From NCBI GenBank assembly GCA_002887195.1, contig PJAB01001567.1:1-13599 (forward strand): 13,599 nucleotides of DNA. Reading direction: 5' to 3'. Positions 6,653 to 13,599 of this stretch are shown piece after piece. The notes beneath the pieces are model-generated. The model worked only from the letters and a program-made list of their open reading frames with translations, was not told where the DNA came from and ran no database searches. Source of the stretch: Chrysochromulina parva. Its lineage: Eukaryota > Haptophyta > Prymnesiales > Chrysochromulinaceae. Numbering within the stretch: the stretch's first letter is position 1; every line of letters starts with the position of its first letter. The position numbers and the translations under genes are program-made.

Positions 6653-8878
6653 ATGAAGGAGCCTCCACCCTCGGAGCTGGAGCAACCGCCGGCCAATGCC
6701 GCGGAGTTTCAGGAGTCGTTCGAGGAGGTCAAGGAGCTTGGCCGCGGGCGGTTTGGGACGGCCTTTCTAGTCAAGCACCGGGTGACGAGTTGCAGGTATT
6801 GCCTAAAGCGTACCCAGTTTGGTACGGCCAAAGGTCAGATGACCGAGGAAAAGGTCGCCATGGAGAGCTCGGCGCTGGAGCGGTTACACCATCCGAACAT
6901 CATTCGCTGGTTTGCCATGTTCACAGAGACGCGCGATGACGGACCGACGATGATGTGCATCTTGATGGAGTACGCCAACGGTGGCGATCTGGCGGCGTTG
7001 CTGGCACGGCGTTGGTGGGATGCGACGCGCAACGGGCAGCACCAACTGTCGGAGACGCAGCTGATGGATTGGTTTGTGCAGCTCGTCGCGGGTTTAGCCT
7101 ACGCGCACTCGAAGCGCGTACTCCACCGCGACCTGAAGCCGGAGAATGTCTTCGTCACGCTCGATGGCAGCTGCAAGATTGGCGATTTTGGCATCAGCCG
7201 CGTGCTCGAGACGTCGGGAGATCTCGCGCAGACGGCGGTGGGCTCGCCCGTGTACCTCTCGCCTGAGATTGTCAAGGGAGCACAGTACGACTACCGCTCG
7301 GATGTGTGGTCGCTTGGCGTCACCCTCTACAAGATGGCCACCAACAGTTTCCCGTTTGAGGCCTCGAATCTGGCGCAGCTCGCACTCAAGATTGCGGCGG
7401 GATCGTATCCCCCGCTGCCACCGGGCTACTCGCCCAATCTGCACCATCTGGTCGCGGTGATGCTCCAGATCGACCCGGAACGTCGCGCCGACATGGGCGG
7501 CGTGAGCGACCATCCCTTTGTACGAGAGAATGTGGCTAGGCGCGCCACCAGCGCCGCCTCCACCTTGGCTACTAGTGGTTCGCAGCTTGACCGCCCTGCC
7601 AAGAGAGACCGCGGAGACTTTTTGGAGGTATTGGCGGTTGTGGAGTCGAAAGATGTGGCCAAGGCCGCGCCCACCGCTGCATCCTCCGCGCCCGGCACAG
7701 CGCCCATCGCCAGCAACGGCGCAGCCGCTGCCGCCACTCGCGCGCCCTCGCCGACGATCCCCCGCTCCGGATCGGCGAGCCGCATCCCCGCTCCACCTCG
7801 GCGCAAGAGCACCACGCCGCGTCCACCCGACGACAATGGCGAGCCGAAAGGCGACGGCGGCAAGCACGCCGTGACGGGCGCCTCAACGGGCGGTGGGCTT
7901 GAGCCTTCGCCTCCGCCGCTGCGGCCGCCGCCACTCGCCCCCTCAGCCGCCGAGGCCGCTGCCACGGCCACGGGCGCCACACGGCCCTCGCCGCGTCGCG
8001 CCGCGCTGAAACCGCTGCGCCCTCCGCCGGTAAGCGCACCGTTGGCTGCCACATCGCCCGGCGCGGCGACGGACCATGGCAGTGAAGGCAGTGCCAGCAG
8101 CAGTCACACGCCGCCCTCGGTCCCCGCTCTCACTGGCGCAGGGCCCGTCACGGCGCCCGCGAGCAAGAGTCGCGCCCAGAGCAATTGGGTCGCAGCTCGC
8201 AATGTTCTAGATCTGCCCAAAGGCTCTCAGTCCGCACGCCCCAAACTGCAGACGCCGGGCTCCAGATTCGCGCATGTCGCGCAGGCCGCGGCCGAGGCGG
8301 CGAAGAAAGAGAAGGCGCGGCCGCAAACGGCGCGCGGCGCGCGTGAGACAGCGCGCCTGTCCGCGGGGCAGCCGTCCGGCTCGGCCAAGCGGCCTGCTGT
8401 CAGTACGAGTGGCGCCAAGACGGCACCTAAGCCGGCCAAGACGGCGCCTCCCAAGACGGCGCCGGCCGCCACGCCATTACCAACGGCGCTTCAGTCGCTT
8501 CCTCGTAGCGGCATGAGCCCCACCGCCGTTGCCCCCGCTGCCAAAGCCGCCGCCTTCACCGCCGATTCGGAGTTGCAGCGCACCTGGCCTCCTCCGCCGC
8601 CGCCCGAGGCGCCGGCGGCGGGCGCCGTCGCGGGCGCGGATGCGTCCGTTCATCTGCCGTGGCTTGGGCTGGGTGCGGGCGGGCTTGCCGTGCCATCGTG
8701 GTTGAACTCGAATCGCTCTTTGGACAACGCGAGCGTCAGCACGGACGGGGCGGGCTCAGGGGCGGGCTCGACTGCGTCGCCCGGGACATGCTCGGTCGTT
8801 TCGCCTGGCTCGGTGCCGCCGCTCGCATCGCTCACATTGGGCACGCTGTTTGAAAAAGGGTATATTCGCAGGAGCTGA
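6653..8878 (+). CDS. NEK-like serine/threonine protein kinase with long disordered tail
   Basis: The product is 741 residues. NIMA-related kinases act in mitosis, centrosome function and cilia. The start is the ATG at 6653; the frame continues to a GTG at 6638, which a eukaryotic nuclear gene would not use. The kinase domain covers about 23-290. It has a glycine loop GRGRFG (30-35), ATP lysine Lys52 in CLKRTQF, helix-C Glu71, HRDLKPEN (158-165), DFG (178-180) and SPE (203-205). The stretch GDFGISRVLETSGDLAQTA followed by GSPVYLSPEIV is typical of NEKs (usually GTPYYLSPE). All catalytic residues are present, so it should be active. From about 295 to the end the protein is Ala/Pro/Ser-rich and probably disordered, with repeated KTAP motifs, and no RCC1 or coiled-coil domain is visible. 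The nearest NEK subclass cannot be named. It is followed 237 bp later by a kinesin on the same strand. Confidence 0.9.
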   Translation: MKEPPPSELEQPPANAAEFQESFEEVKELGRGRFGTAFLVKHRVTSCRYCLKRTQFGTAKGQMTEEKVAMESSALERLHHPNIIRWFAMFTETRDDGPTMMCILMEYANGGDLAALLARRWWDATRNGQHQLSETQLMDWFVQLVAGLAYAHSKRVLHRDLKPENVFVTLDGSCKIGDFGISRVLETSGDLAQTAVGSPVYLSPEIVKGAQYDYRSDVWSLGVTLYKMATNSFPFEASNLAQLALKIAAGSYPPLPPGYSPNLHHLVAVMLQIDPERRADMGGVSDHPFVRENVARRATSAASTLATSGSQLDRPAKRDRGDFLEVLAVVESKDVAKAAPTAASSAPGTAPIASNGAAAAATRAPSPTIPRSGSASRIPAPPRRKSTTPRPPDDNGEPKGDGGKHAVTGASTGGGLEPSPPPLRPPPLAPSAAEAAATATGATRPSPRRAALKPLRPPPVSAPLAATSPGAATDHGSEGSASSSHTPPSVPALTGAGPVTAPASKSRAQSNWVAARNVLDLPKGSQSARPKLQTPGSRFAHVAQAAAEAAKKEKARPQTARGARETARLSAGQPSGSAKRPAVSTSGAKTAPKPAKTAPPKTAPAATPLPTALQSLPRSGMSPTAVAPAAKAAAFTADSELQRTWPPPPPPEAPAAGAVAGADASVHLPWLGLGAGGLAVPSWLNSNRSLDNASVSTDGAGSGAGSTASPGTCSVVSPGSVPPLASLTLGTLFEKGYIRRS
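8415..8460 (+). repeat. Short repeated motif in the kinase tail (KTAP)
   Basis: The 10-mer CCAAGACGGC occurs at 8415-8424, 8436-8445 and 8451-8460, encoding three Lys-Thr-Ala-Pro motifs in the disordered kinase tail. These Pro-directed and basic motifs could be phosphorylation or microtubule-binding sites, but that is inference. Confidence 0.7.
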
Positions 8879-9115
8879 TGGGCTTGGCGGCGGCGGCAGT
8901 GTCGCTCCGCTATCGGCGCCCGTGAGCCGTGTTACCTGTTTGAACGGTTTTGAAGACACAGTTCGCGACCTGTGTAGAGCTGTGCAGTGGAGCGCACTTG
9001 AGGACCTAGAGCACAGTGCAGCGAGACAGTTCTTGAGGTTCACGAGATCACGAGTGTCGGCTTCACAACTCTTTGAGAGGTCCTTGTCCAACAAGTTCTC
9101 CAACCGCCGTGAACA

Positions 9116-10732
9116 ATGCATGCTGGCGTCCCCGACGGCAACGAGAACATTCGCGTGCACGTGCGCGTGCGCCCGCTGAACGAGCAGGAGCTCGCCCGCG
9201 GCGACCAGAGCTGCCTCCATATCGCAGGGGATGCACGCACCGTCCACTTCGTCGGCCAGCGCGACGAGGTGCGCTCGCTCACCTTCGATTCGGTGATAGG
9301 CGGCTCATCGCAGCCGCAGGTCTTCGAGACGACGGACGCGGCCCAACTGCTGCAAGATGCGCTGGAGGGCTATTCTGTCACTATATTCGCGTACGGGCAG
9401 ACGGGCAGCGGAAAGACGTACACCATGACCGGACCCGACTCGCTCGCCCTCTCGGTTGACGAGCGACCGCCGCTGCCGACGGACGAGAGCCCGCTGGGCC
9501 TGATCCCGCGAGGAGTGGGCGCGCTCTTCGATCTGATCGCGCAGGAGGAGGCGTCGGGGCGGCTCACGGGCGGCTGCTCGGTGCGCGCTTCGTACCTAGA
9601 GCTGTACAACGAGTCGCTCAATGACCTGCTCAACCCAGAGTCGACAAACCTGCAGCTGCGCAGCCACGTGAAGACGGGAGCGTTCGTCGAGAACCTGCTG
9701 CAGGTGGAGTGCGAGTCCGTGGCCGACGCGATGATGGTCTTCGCCGAGGGCACGCGCAATCGCAAGGTCGGCTCGCATGCACTCAACAAGGACTCGTCGC
9801 GCTCCCACAGCCTCATGACGCTGCACTTGACGCGGCGGGACGCACCGCACCAAGGCGGCCGTGTGTGCTTCGTGGACCTGGCGGGCTCCGAGCGGCTGCT
9901 CGAGTCACACTCCAAGGGCGAGGCCGCCAAGGAGACGGGCCACATAAACAAATCGCTCTTTGCACTCGGAAACGTCATCTCCGCGCTGGCCGACAGCCGC
10001 AAGCGCGGCGGCCACATACCCTACAGGGACTCGAAGTTGACACGGCTGCTGCAGGACTCGCTCGGCGGCGACGGGCGCACGCTCATGCTTGCGTGCTGCT
10101 CGCCCTCTTCACACCATCGAGAGGAGACGATCAACACGCTCGCCTTCGCCTCTCGCGCCAAGAACATCCAAAACCGGCCGGTGGTTGCCATGGGCGACGC
10201 CGGGGGCGCCGGCGGCGGCGCGGCGCTGCTGCAGCAGATGCACCACACGATCCGAGCGCTCCAGGAGGAGAATGCGTTACTCCGGCAGCGGCTCGTCGCC
10301 ACACCGGCCGCGCCCCTCGCGTCCGCCGATGTCGGCGGCCCGACAGCCCGGGGCTCCTTGCGCGCCAGACTTGAGGAGGATGAGGACGAGGGCACCGTCG
10401 GGGCGTGCCTGCCCGCAAGCATCTCGACGGTGGCGGGAGCAGGCGCCGTCGCGGCACGGCACATGGCACCTGCGGCCGCGCCCACGATCGACGGTCGCCC
10501 CAGGGCTGGGCTTGCGGCACTCCGCGCTGCCGAGGGTGGCGCGATGGCGGCTGAGCCGGCGCCGGCGTCGGCCGACGCCCGGGTGGTCGCGGCGCTCAAG
10601 CAGGAGGTGGCGCAGCTCCGCACCACCAATGAGCTGCTTCGACGCTCACACGAGCAGGTCGTGCGCGAGAACCAGCAGCTGCAGGCGAAGCTCGAGCGGC
10701 TCGAGCACATATTCGAGAGCGATGAGCGGTAG
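9116..10732 (+). CDS. Kinesin, N-terminal motor (possibly KIF12-like)
   Basis: The product is a 538-residue microtubule motor ATPase. The motor covers about 11-357. It begins NIRVHVRVRPLNEQE, with P-loop GQTGSGKT (94-101), switch I NKDSSRSH (224-231), switch II DLAGSE (254-259), HINKSL (276-281), IPYRDSKLTRLLQDSLGG (301-318) and the motor end ASRAKNIQNRP. A modest insertion sits between the P-loop strand and GLIPRGV (about 108-127). After the motor come a helix at about 367-393, an Ala/Gly-rich linker, and a coiled coil of about 45 residues at 490-535 with leucine heptads. The HALNKDSSRSHSLMTLHLTR segment recalls KIF12-type motors, but I hold the subfamily loosely. With the motor at the N-terminus, plus-end-directed motion is expected. 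The tail is short for a kinesin and no cargo domain is visible. Confidence 0.93.
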   Translation: MHAGVPDGNENIRVHVRVRPLNEQELARGDQSCLHIAGDARTVHFVGQRDEVRSLTFDSVIGGSSQPQVFETTDAAQLLQDALEGYSVTIFAYGQTGSGKTYTMTGPDSLALSVDERPPLPTDESPLGLIPRGVGALFDLIAQEEASGRLTGGCSVRASYLELYNESLNDLLNPESTNLQLRSHVKTGAFVENLLQVECESVADAMMVFAEGTRNRKVGSHALNKDSSRSHSLMTLHLTRRDAPHQGGRVCFVDLAGSERLLESHSKGEAAKETGHINKSLFALGNVISALADSRKRGGHIPYRDSKLTRLLQDSLGGDGRTLMLACCSPSSHHREETINTLAFASRAKNIQNRPVVAMGDAGGAGGGAALLQQMHHTIRALQEENALLRQRLVATPAAPLASADVGGPTARGSLRARLEEDEDEGTVGACLPASISTVAGAGAVAARHMAPAAAPTIDGRPRAGLAALRAAEGGAMAAEPAPASADARVVAALKQEVAQLRTTNELLRRSHEQVVRENQQLQAKLERLEHIFESDER

Positions 10733-10832
10733 AGGCGCGCGCGGGCGTGCATCCTGTCTTGGATTAGTGAGTCATTAGGCTTTAAGACGTCTTTGTACAA
10801 CACACGACAGTCTCTCTGAGCCGAGGGTGTGC
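10733..10832. other. Short convergent 3' spacer
   Basis: This 100-bp gap separates the stop codons of the kinesin (+) and bL32 (-). It contains a perfect 10-bp palindrome AAGACGTCTT at 10784-10793. The two 3' untranslated regions must be very short or overlap as antisense transcripts. Confidence 0.6.
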
Positions 10833-11201
10833 TCAAAACCATCGGTGCTTCCAATACGTGCGGCAGTCCTCACGGCCGCACACGCGGTGGGGCACGCGCA
10901 TCCGCTCGCACACTGGGCACATGGAGACGTGAGGTTGCAGTTGGGGGCCGAACATGCGCTGCTGACCCGCTTGCCGCACGCGCTTCCTCGTGTACGAAAC
11001 GCGCTTCTTTGGCACCGCCATGAGCAGGATGCCGTCAAACCAGTCGAGGAGCGTCTGAGGAGCCATGGAGCGCAGCGGCGTTGGTGACGCGGTGACGTAC
11101 TCGATGCACAGCGGCGGCGCCGCGCGCGGCATAAGCAGCCGTGAGAGCACGGCGCCCGGCGCAAGGCTCGCGGCCAGACGAGAAAACTTTGCCCACGGCA
11201 T
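10833..11201 (-). CDS. MRPL32: Mitochondrial large-subunit ribosomal protein bL32m
   Basis: This 122-residue protein is the organelle form of bacterial ribosomal protein L32, a structural protein of the large subunit. The first 60 or so residues are basic and hydrophobic and suit a mitochondrial presequence. The mature protein should begin near Ala62 with AVPKKRVSYTRKRVRQAGQQ, the hallmark basic start of bL32. A zinc ribbon follows: Cys95-x2-Cys98, then PHRVC with Cys108, then Cys113. In mitochondria the bL32 precursor is cut by an m-AAA protease, and this leader is consistent with that. The last cysteine pair is spaced C-x4-C rather than the more usual C-x2-C. A plastid form is less likely, since plastid L32 lacks such a leader and is often plastid-encoded. 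The gene is divergent from the F-box/RCC1 gene, with start ATG at 11199-11201 and stop TGA at 10833-10835. Confidence 0.87.
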   Translation of the reverse strand: MPWAKFSRLAASLAPGAVLSRLLMPRAAPPLCIEYVTASPTPLRSMAPQTLLDWFDGILLMAVPKKRVSYTRKRVRQAGQQRMFGPQLQPHVSMCPVCERMRVPHRVCGREDCRTYWKHRWF

Positions 11202-11355
11202 CGTGGTTGAGAACTCGGTCCTTTGAAAGCCATTGACGAAGTTTGACTCCCCGATGTTTGGGCCTCACGGGAAGGACGACTTTGAAAACGCCCCCGCGCG
11301 TGGGCGATTTCGCAAAGTTTCGTCTTTCAATGCTGCCCTCTCGCTTTCTTGACGC
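11202..11355. promoter_or_regulatory. Bidirectional promoter between bL32m and the F-box/RCC1 gene
   Basis: The 154 bp between two divergent starts must hold both promoters. It contains repeated TTTGAAA elements (at about 11222 and 11281). It also holds an imperfect inverted repeat whose arms are ACTTTGAAAACGCCC (11279-11293) and GGGCGATTTCGCAAAGT (11302-11318). A T/C-rich stretch precedes the RCC1 ATG. No TATA box is evident. The factors that bind are unknown. Confidence 0.5.
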
Positions 11356-12798
11356 ATGGAGCACCTCTCACACGACCTCTTGACAGTCATCCTGGAGCCA
11401 CTCGAGCTAGCTTGCCATTCGCTGGCGGCTGTCTGCCGTGCATGGCACGGGGCAATCTCGCCGTTGATGTGTAAGCTCAACGTCCTCGCACTGTCCGGAG
11501 GAAACATGAGTGGTCAGCTTGGCACGAGCTGGACCAAAGCCGGACAACTGACGAGCCTCCGGAGACTCGTGACGCCCAACAAGTTGCAGGTGACATCATT
11601 TGCGTGCGGCCACTACGCGACATATATCGTCACTTCCGACGGATCAATTTTTAGCTTCGGCCGGAACGAGTTCGGGCAGCTCGGCATCGGCTCAGAGGAC
11701 CTTCGTCGCGCGACTCCAACGCGGATCACAGCGGTCGGCACACGCGTCAAAATGATCGCTGGAGGTCAGGACCACACCTGTTTTCTCACTGTTGATGGCC
11801 GTGTCTATTCCTGTGGGAGCGATGAGCACCGGCAGCTGCCGCTGTCGCTGCCTCAGTCGGAATGGCTCAGGAGATCTGCACGCCAAGCTCTATGCACGCC
11901 ACAGCTCAGTGAGTTTGCCTTCGAGGCTCCTGTAACGCAGATCGCCTGTGGCCAGCATCACACCGTGCTGCTGCTCGATAATGGTGCGCTCCTGGCGTGC
12001 GGCGCCAATTTCGTGGGTCAGCTCGGAGTCGGGCATGACCACCTTGGGCATGAACACCTTGGGCATGAGAGCATGAACCCGAACTGGGAGAGCAGCCTCG
12101 TGCCAATGGCGCGGCCGCTGCAGGCAGAAGGAGCTGATGGTGCTTGTGAGGAAGGCCGGGCCAGTGCAGGTGGCCCGGTGCGCTTTGTGAGCATCGCGTG
12201 TGGAAAGGCCTCCACCTTCGCGCTCACACGAGAGGGCGCATTATTCGCGTGCGGCTGGAATAACTTTGGACAACTTGGCTTGGGTTATACAAGTTCAGGC
12301 GTCATGTCCCTGGAGCGCGTGCCGGTGCCCAACGACGAGGCCATCACGCACGTGTCGAGTGGAGCTGTGCACACGTGTGTTGTGACGTCGAGCGGCCGCC
12401 TGCTTGGTTGCGGCTTCAATGGCCACGGCCAGCTGGCTGATCTGCCAAAGAAGCCAAACCCGTCGACGTCGCTGGTGCTTCTACACATGCCATCCGCTAC
12501 GCACATGCCATCCGTCACGTGCCAGCCGGCACTAGTGCGCTCCGTCACGTGCGGCTACGAGCACACGTGTGTCCTCCGATTGGATGGATCCCTGTGGACG
12601 TGCGGGCGCAACAAGAATGGCACGTGCGCGCTGGGATCGTCAGAGCTGCGTGTGCCGGAGTTCCACCAAGTGCACGCGCCAGCTGGCCGTTCATGCCGCG
12701 CCGTGTTCTGCGAGGTGAGCTGTGGAAAGGGCGGATCGGGTGGCCACACAGCAGTGCTGTATCGCGTCACGCCAGAATCTCCAGCGTTCAGCCAGTGA
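11356..12798 (+). CDS. F-box and RCC1 beta-propeller protein
   Basis: This 480-residue protein joins an N-terminal F-box-like segment (about 1-40: LSHDLLTVILEPLE, SLAAVCRAWHGAIS) to an RCC1 propeller. F-box proteins recruit substrates to SCF ubiquitin ligases through SKP1, and RCC1 propellers bind proteins or chromatin. Seven RCC1 units are visible, with cores near 43-57, 82-112, 135-162, 197-226, 281-310, 335-361 and 399-427. The last strand (HTAVLY, 464-469) probably pairs with the first unit to close the ring. Typical signatures are FGRNEFGQLGIG, CGANFVGQLGVG and CGWNNFGQLGLG. Loops carry insertions, notably His/Gly-rich 227-238 and Met/Pro-rich 376-389, each made by a short DNA duplication. 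Guanine-exchange activity for Ran cannot be inferred, because the F-box and loops point to a ligase adaptor instead. The start at 11356 gives the whole F-box. Confidence 0.9.
   Translation: MEHLSHDLLTVILEPLELACHSLAAVCRAWHGAISPLMCKLNVLALSGGNMSGQLGTSWTKAGQLTSLRRLVTPNKLQVTSFACGHYATYIVTSDGSIFSFGRNEFGQLGIGSEDLRRATPTRITAVGTRVKMIAGGQDHTCFLTVDGRVYSCGSDEHRQLPLSLPQSEWLRRSARQALCTPQLSEFAFEAPVTQIACGQHHTVLLLDNGALLACGANFVGQLGVGHDHLGHEHLGHESMNPNWESSLVPMARPLQAEGADGACEEGRASAGGPVRFVSIACGKASTFALTREGALFACGWNNFGQLGLGYTSSGVMSLERVPVPNDEAITHVSSGAVHTCVVTSSGRLLGCGFNGHGQLADLPKKPNPSTSLVLLHMPSATHMPSVTCQPALVRSVTCGYEHTCVLRLDGSLWTCGRNKNGTCALGSSELRVPEFHQVHAPAGRSCRAVFCEVSCGKGGSGGHTAVLYRVTPESPAFSQ
12031..12067 (+). repeat. 15-bp tandem repeat inside the RCC1 gene (LGHEH loop)
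   Basis: GGGCATGACCACCTT (12031-12045) and GGGCATGAACACCTT (12046-12060) differ at one base, and a third partial copy starts at 12061. They encode the His-rich loop of propeller unit four. The change is in frame, so it lengthens a surface loop without breaking the fold. Confidence 0.9.
12484..12519 (+). repeat. 18-bp tandem duplication inside the RCC1 gene (HMPSAT/HMPSVT)
   Basis: CACATGCCATCCGCTACG (12484-12501) is followed directly by CACATGCCATCCGTCACG (12502-12519), two mismatches apart. It adds six residues to the loop before the last full propeller unit. Confidence 0.88.
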
Positions 12799-12924
12799 TT
12801 GACGAAATGTGAAGATTGATCTTCAACGCAACTTTGCGTTTAATGGTGGCTTTCGATAGTGCTACTACGCTCTCTCGACACAGCCTCGGCCCTCGCACAA
12901 TCCAACGTACCGCTTCACGATTAC

Positions 12925-12975
12925 GTTATATGTGAACAGCCGTTATATGTGTACAGCCGTTATATGTGTACAGCC
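12925..12975. repeat. 17-bp tandem repeat, three copies
   Basis: The unit GTTATATGTGTACAGCC is present at 12925-12941, 12942-12958 and 12959-12975. The first copy differs by one base (GTGAAC for GTGTAC), and a degenerate fourth GGTGTGACAGCC follows at 12981-12992. It starts 127 bp after the RCC1 stop, so it may lie in that gene's 3' untranslated region. Confidence 0.93.
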
Positions 12976-13442
12976 GACTGGGTGTGACAGCCGCCCATGG
13001 TGTACCGAGCAGCCCGTAGCTACCAGGGTAGCTACCACGAACCACCCATGGAGCCACCGTTGAGAATTGTTTCGTTTCGTTTCAGTTTCGTATCCGACCC
13101 AGCCTTGACGACCACGCCACCGAAGGGCGATCGGTCACCAATACATATGCCGTACCGGACCACATCCGCATTACCGCACGCGTCCCGTTCGGCCCCCGTC
13201 CCGCAACACAGAACACTCAGGTAAATCTGAGCGAGAGCGGAGGTCCGGGGGCACAGACCGCGCCGGGCGGCCCGCGGGTACCCTCGTAGCTCGGAGCGTC
13301 CCTCGACCTATCGCATGGGCCATGGCTTACACGCACACACGTCTCCATCCGATCCGACGCTCTCGTCGGTGTCGGTATTGAGAGACACATCACACCTACA
13401 TCACACCGCATGAGCTAGGTGTTCTCGAGTCATTGATAGCTG

Positions 13443-13472
13443 AGCGGCACTGCCGATACATGCCGTGCCGCT
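13443..13472. repeat. Inverted repeat, 8-bp arms
   Basis: AGCGGCAC (13443-13450) and GTGCCGCT (13465-13472) are perfect reverse complements separated by 14 bases. The strand would form a GC-rich hairpin. No neighbouring coding sequence explains it. Confidence 0.65.
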
Positions 13473-13545
13473 GCCAGCGCACTTTGCATCAGTTTGCACC
13501 CATTTCGTCAAGTTTTAGGTAGCCTCGTGGGCCACAGAGGGCGCC

Positions 13546-13599
13546 GGAAAGGGGAGGGGGGAGGGGGGGGGGGAAAGAGGGGGGCGGGGGGGGGGGGGG
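13546..13599 (+). repeat. Terminal G/A homopolymer tract
   Basis: The last 54 bases are G and A with a single C at 13585, including a final run of 14 G. The window stops here. The tract is either a genuine simple repeat that broke the assembly or a sequencing artefact at a contig end. It is not a TTAGGG-type telomere. Confidence 0.85.

Larger units (their letters stand above)
12799..13599. other. Downstream non-coding region
   Basis: This 801-bp stretch follows the RCC1 stop and holds no gene I can support; the longest frame (12997-13224) looks random. It contains a 17-bp tandem repeat (12925-12975), a perfect palindrome GGTAGCTACC (13027-13036) beside a second GTAGCTACCA copy at 13016, TTTCG repeats (13069-13090), a hairpin (13443-13472) and a terminal G/A tract. 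The first part should hold the RCC1 3' untranslated region. Confidence 0.6.

Noticed and set aside
7094..7867. 257-codon minus-strand frame within the NEK gene
   Set aside because: It lies antisense to the kinase domain with HRD and DFG motifs and shows no domain of its own.
10021..10854. 277-codon minus-strand frame over the kinesin tail
   Set aside because: Ser/Ala/Arg-rich shadow of the kinesin coding strand; it also runs into the 3' end of bL32m.
6653..12798. A split NEK8/NEK9-type kinase-RCC1 gene
   Set aside because: Kinase and RCC1 parts each have their own start and stop and are separated by a complete kinesin and an opposite-strand bL32m gene.
12925..12975. CRISPR array
   Set aside because: The 17-bp units are directly adjacent with no spacers, and the locus is eukaryotic.
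13069..13090. Pyrimidine-rich TTTCGTTTCAG resembling a 3' splice site
   Set aside because: No matching donor, branch site or downstream coding exon is visible, and the other genes here need no introns.
12997..13224. 75-codon plus-strand frame after the RCC1 gene
   Set aside because: Random-looking composition, no family match, and it crosses simple TTTCG repeats.

Overview
The window is nuclear DNA from a GC-rich, gene-dense microbial eukaryote, most likely a microalga. The evidence is an anoctamin, a NEK-type kinase, a kinesin, an F-box/RCC1 protein, a mitochondrial-type ribosomal protein bL32, ankyrin repeats, and a very long Ser-Pro/Pro-Pro wall-type protein. The two longest alternative openings begin at GTG and the true eukaryotic start is an ATG a few codons inside. 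No complete gene needs an intron, so the locus looks intron-poor. The Pro-rich stalk, secreted prolyl-hydroxylase-like enzyme and compact genes would suit a haptophyte, another chromist alga or a green alga. The lineage cannot be fixed from this sequence alone.

Layout: (1) 1-924 (+) is the C-terminal third of an anoctamin/TMEM16 membrane protein, cut by the window edge. (2) 925-1476 is a convergent spacer. (3) 1477-2967 (-) encodes a secreted ankyrin-repeat 2-oxoglutarate/Fe(II) oxygenase resembling collagen prolyl 3-hydroxylases. (4) 3137-5185 (-) encodes a PAN/apple-like domain, about 190 residues of Pro-rich stalk, one membrane helix and a long cytoplasmic tail. (5) 5249-6229 (+) encodes an aldo-keto reductase with a signal peptide, divergent from the Pro-rich gene across only 63 bp. 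(6) 6653-8878 (+) encodes a NEK-like protein kinase with a long disordered tail. (7) 9116-10732 (+) encodes a kinesin with an N-terminal motor. (8) 10833-11201 (-) encodes mitochondrial bL32. (9) 11356-12798 (+) encodes an F-box plus seven-bladed RCC1 propeller protein, divergent from bL32. (10) 12799-13599 is non-coding, with a 17-bp tandem repeat, and ends in a G-rich homopolymer tract that may be a contig edge.

Two themes stand out, both inferred from position and family. The secreted prolyl-hydroxylase-like enzyme lies beside, and in the same orientation as, a surface protein that is almost pure proline for about 190 residues, so the two could be enzyme and substrate in wall or scale biology. 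The NEK kinase, kinesin and RCC1 proteins belong to families used in mitosis and cilia, but eukaryotic gene neighbours need not share a function.
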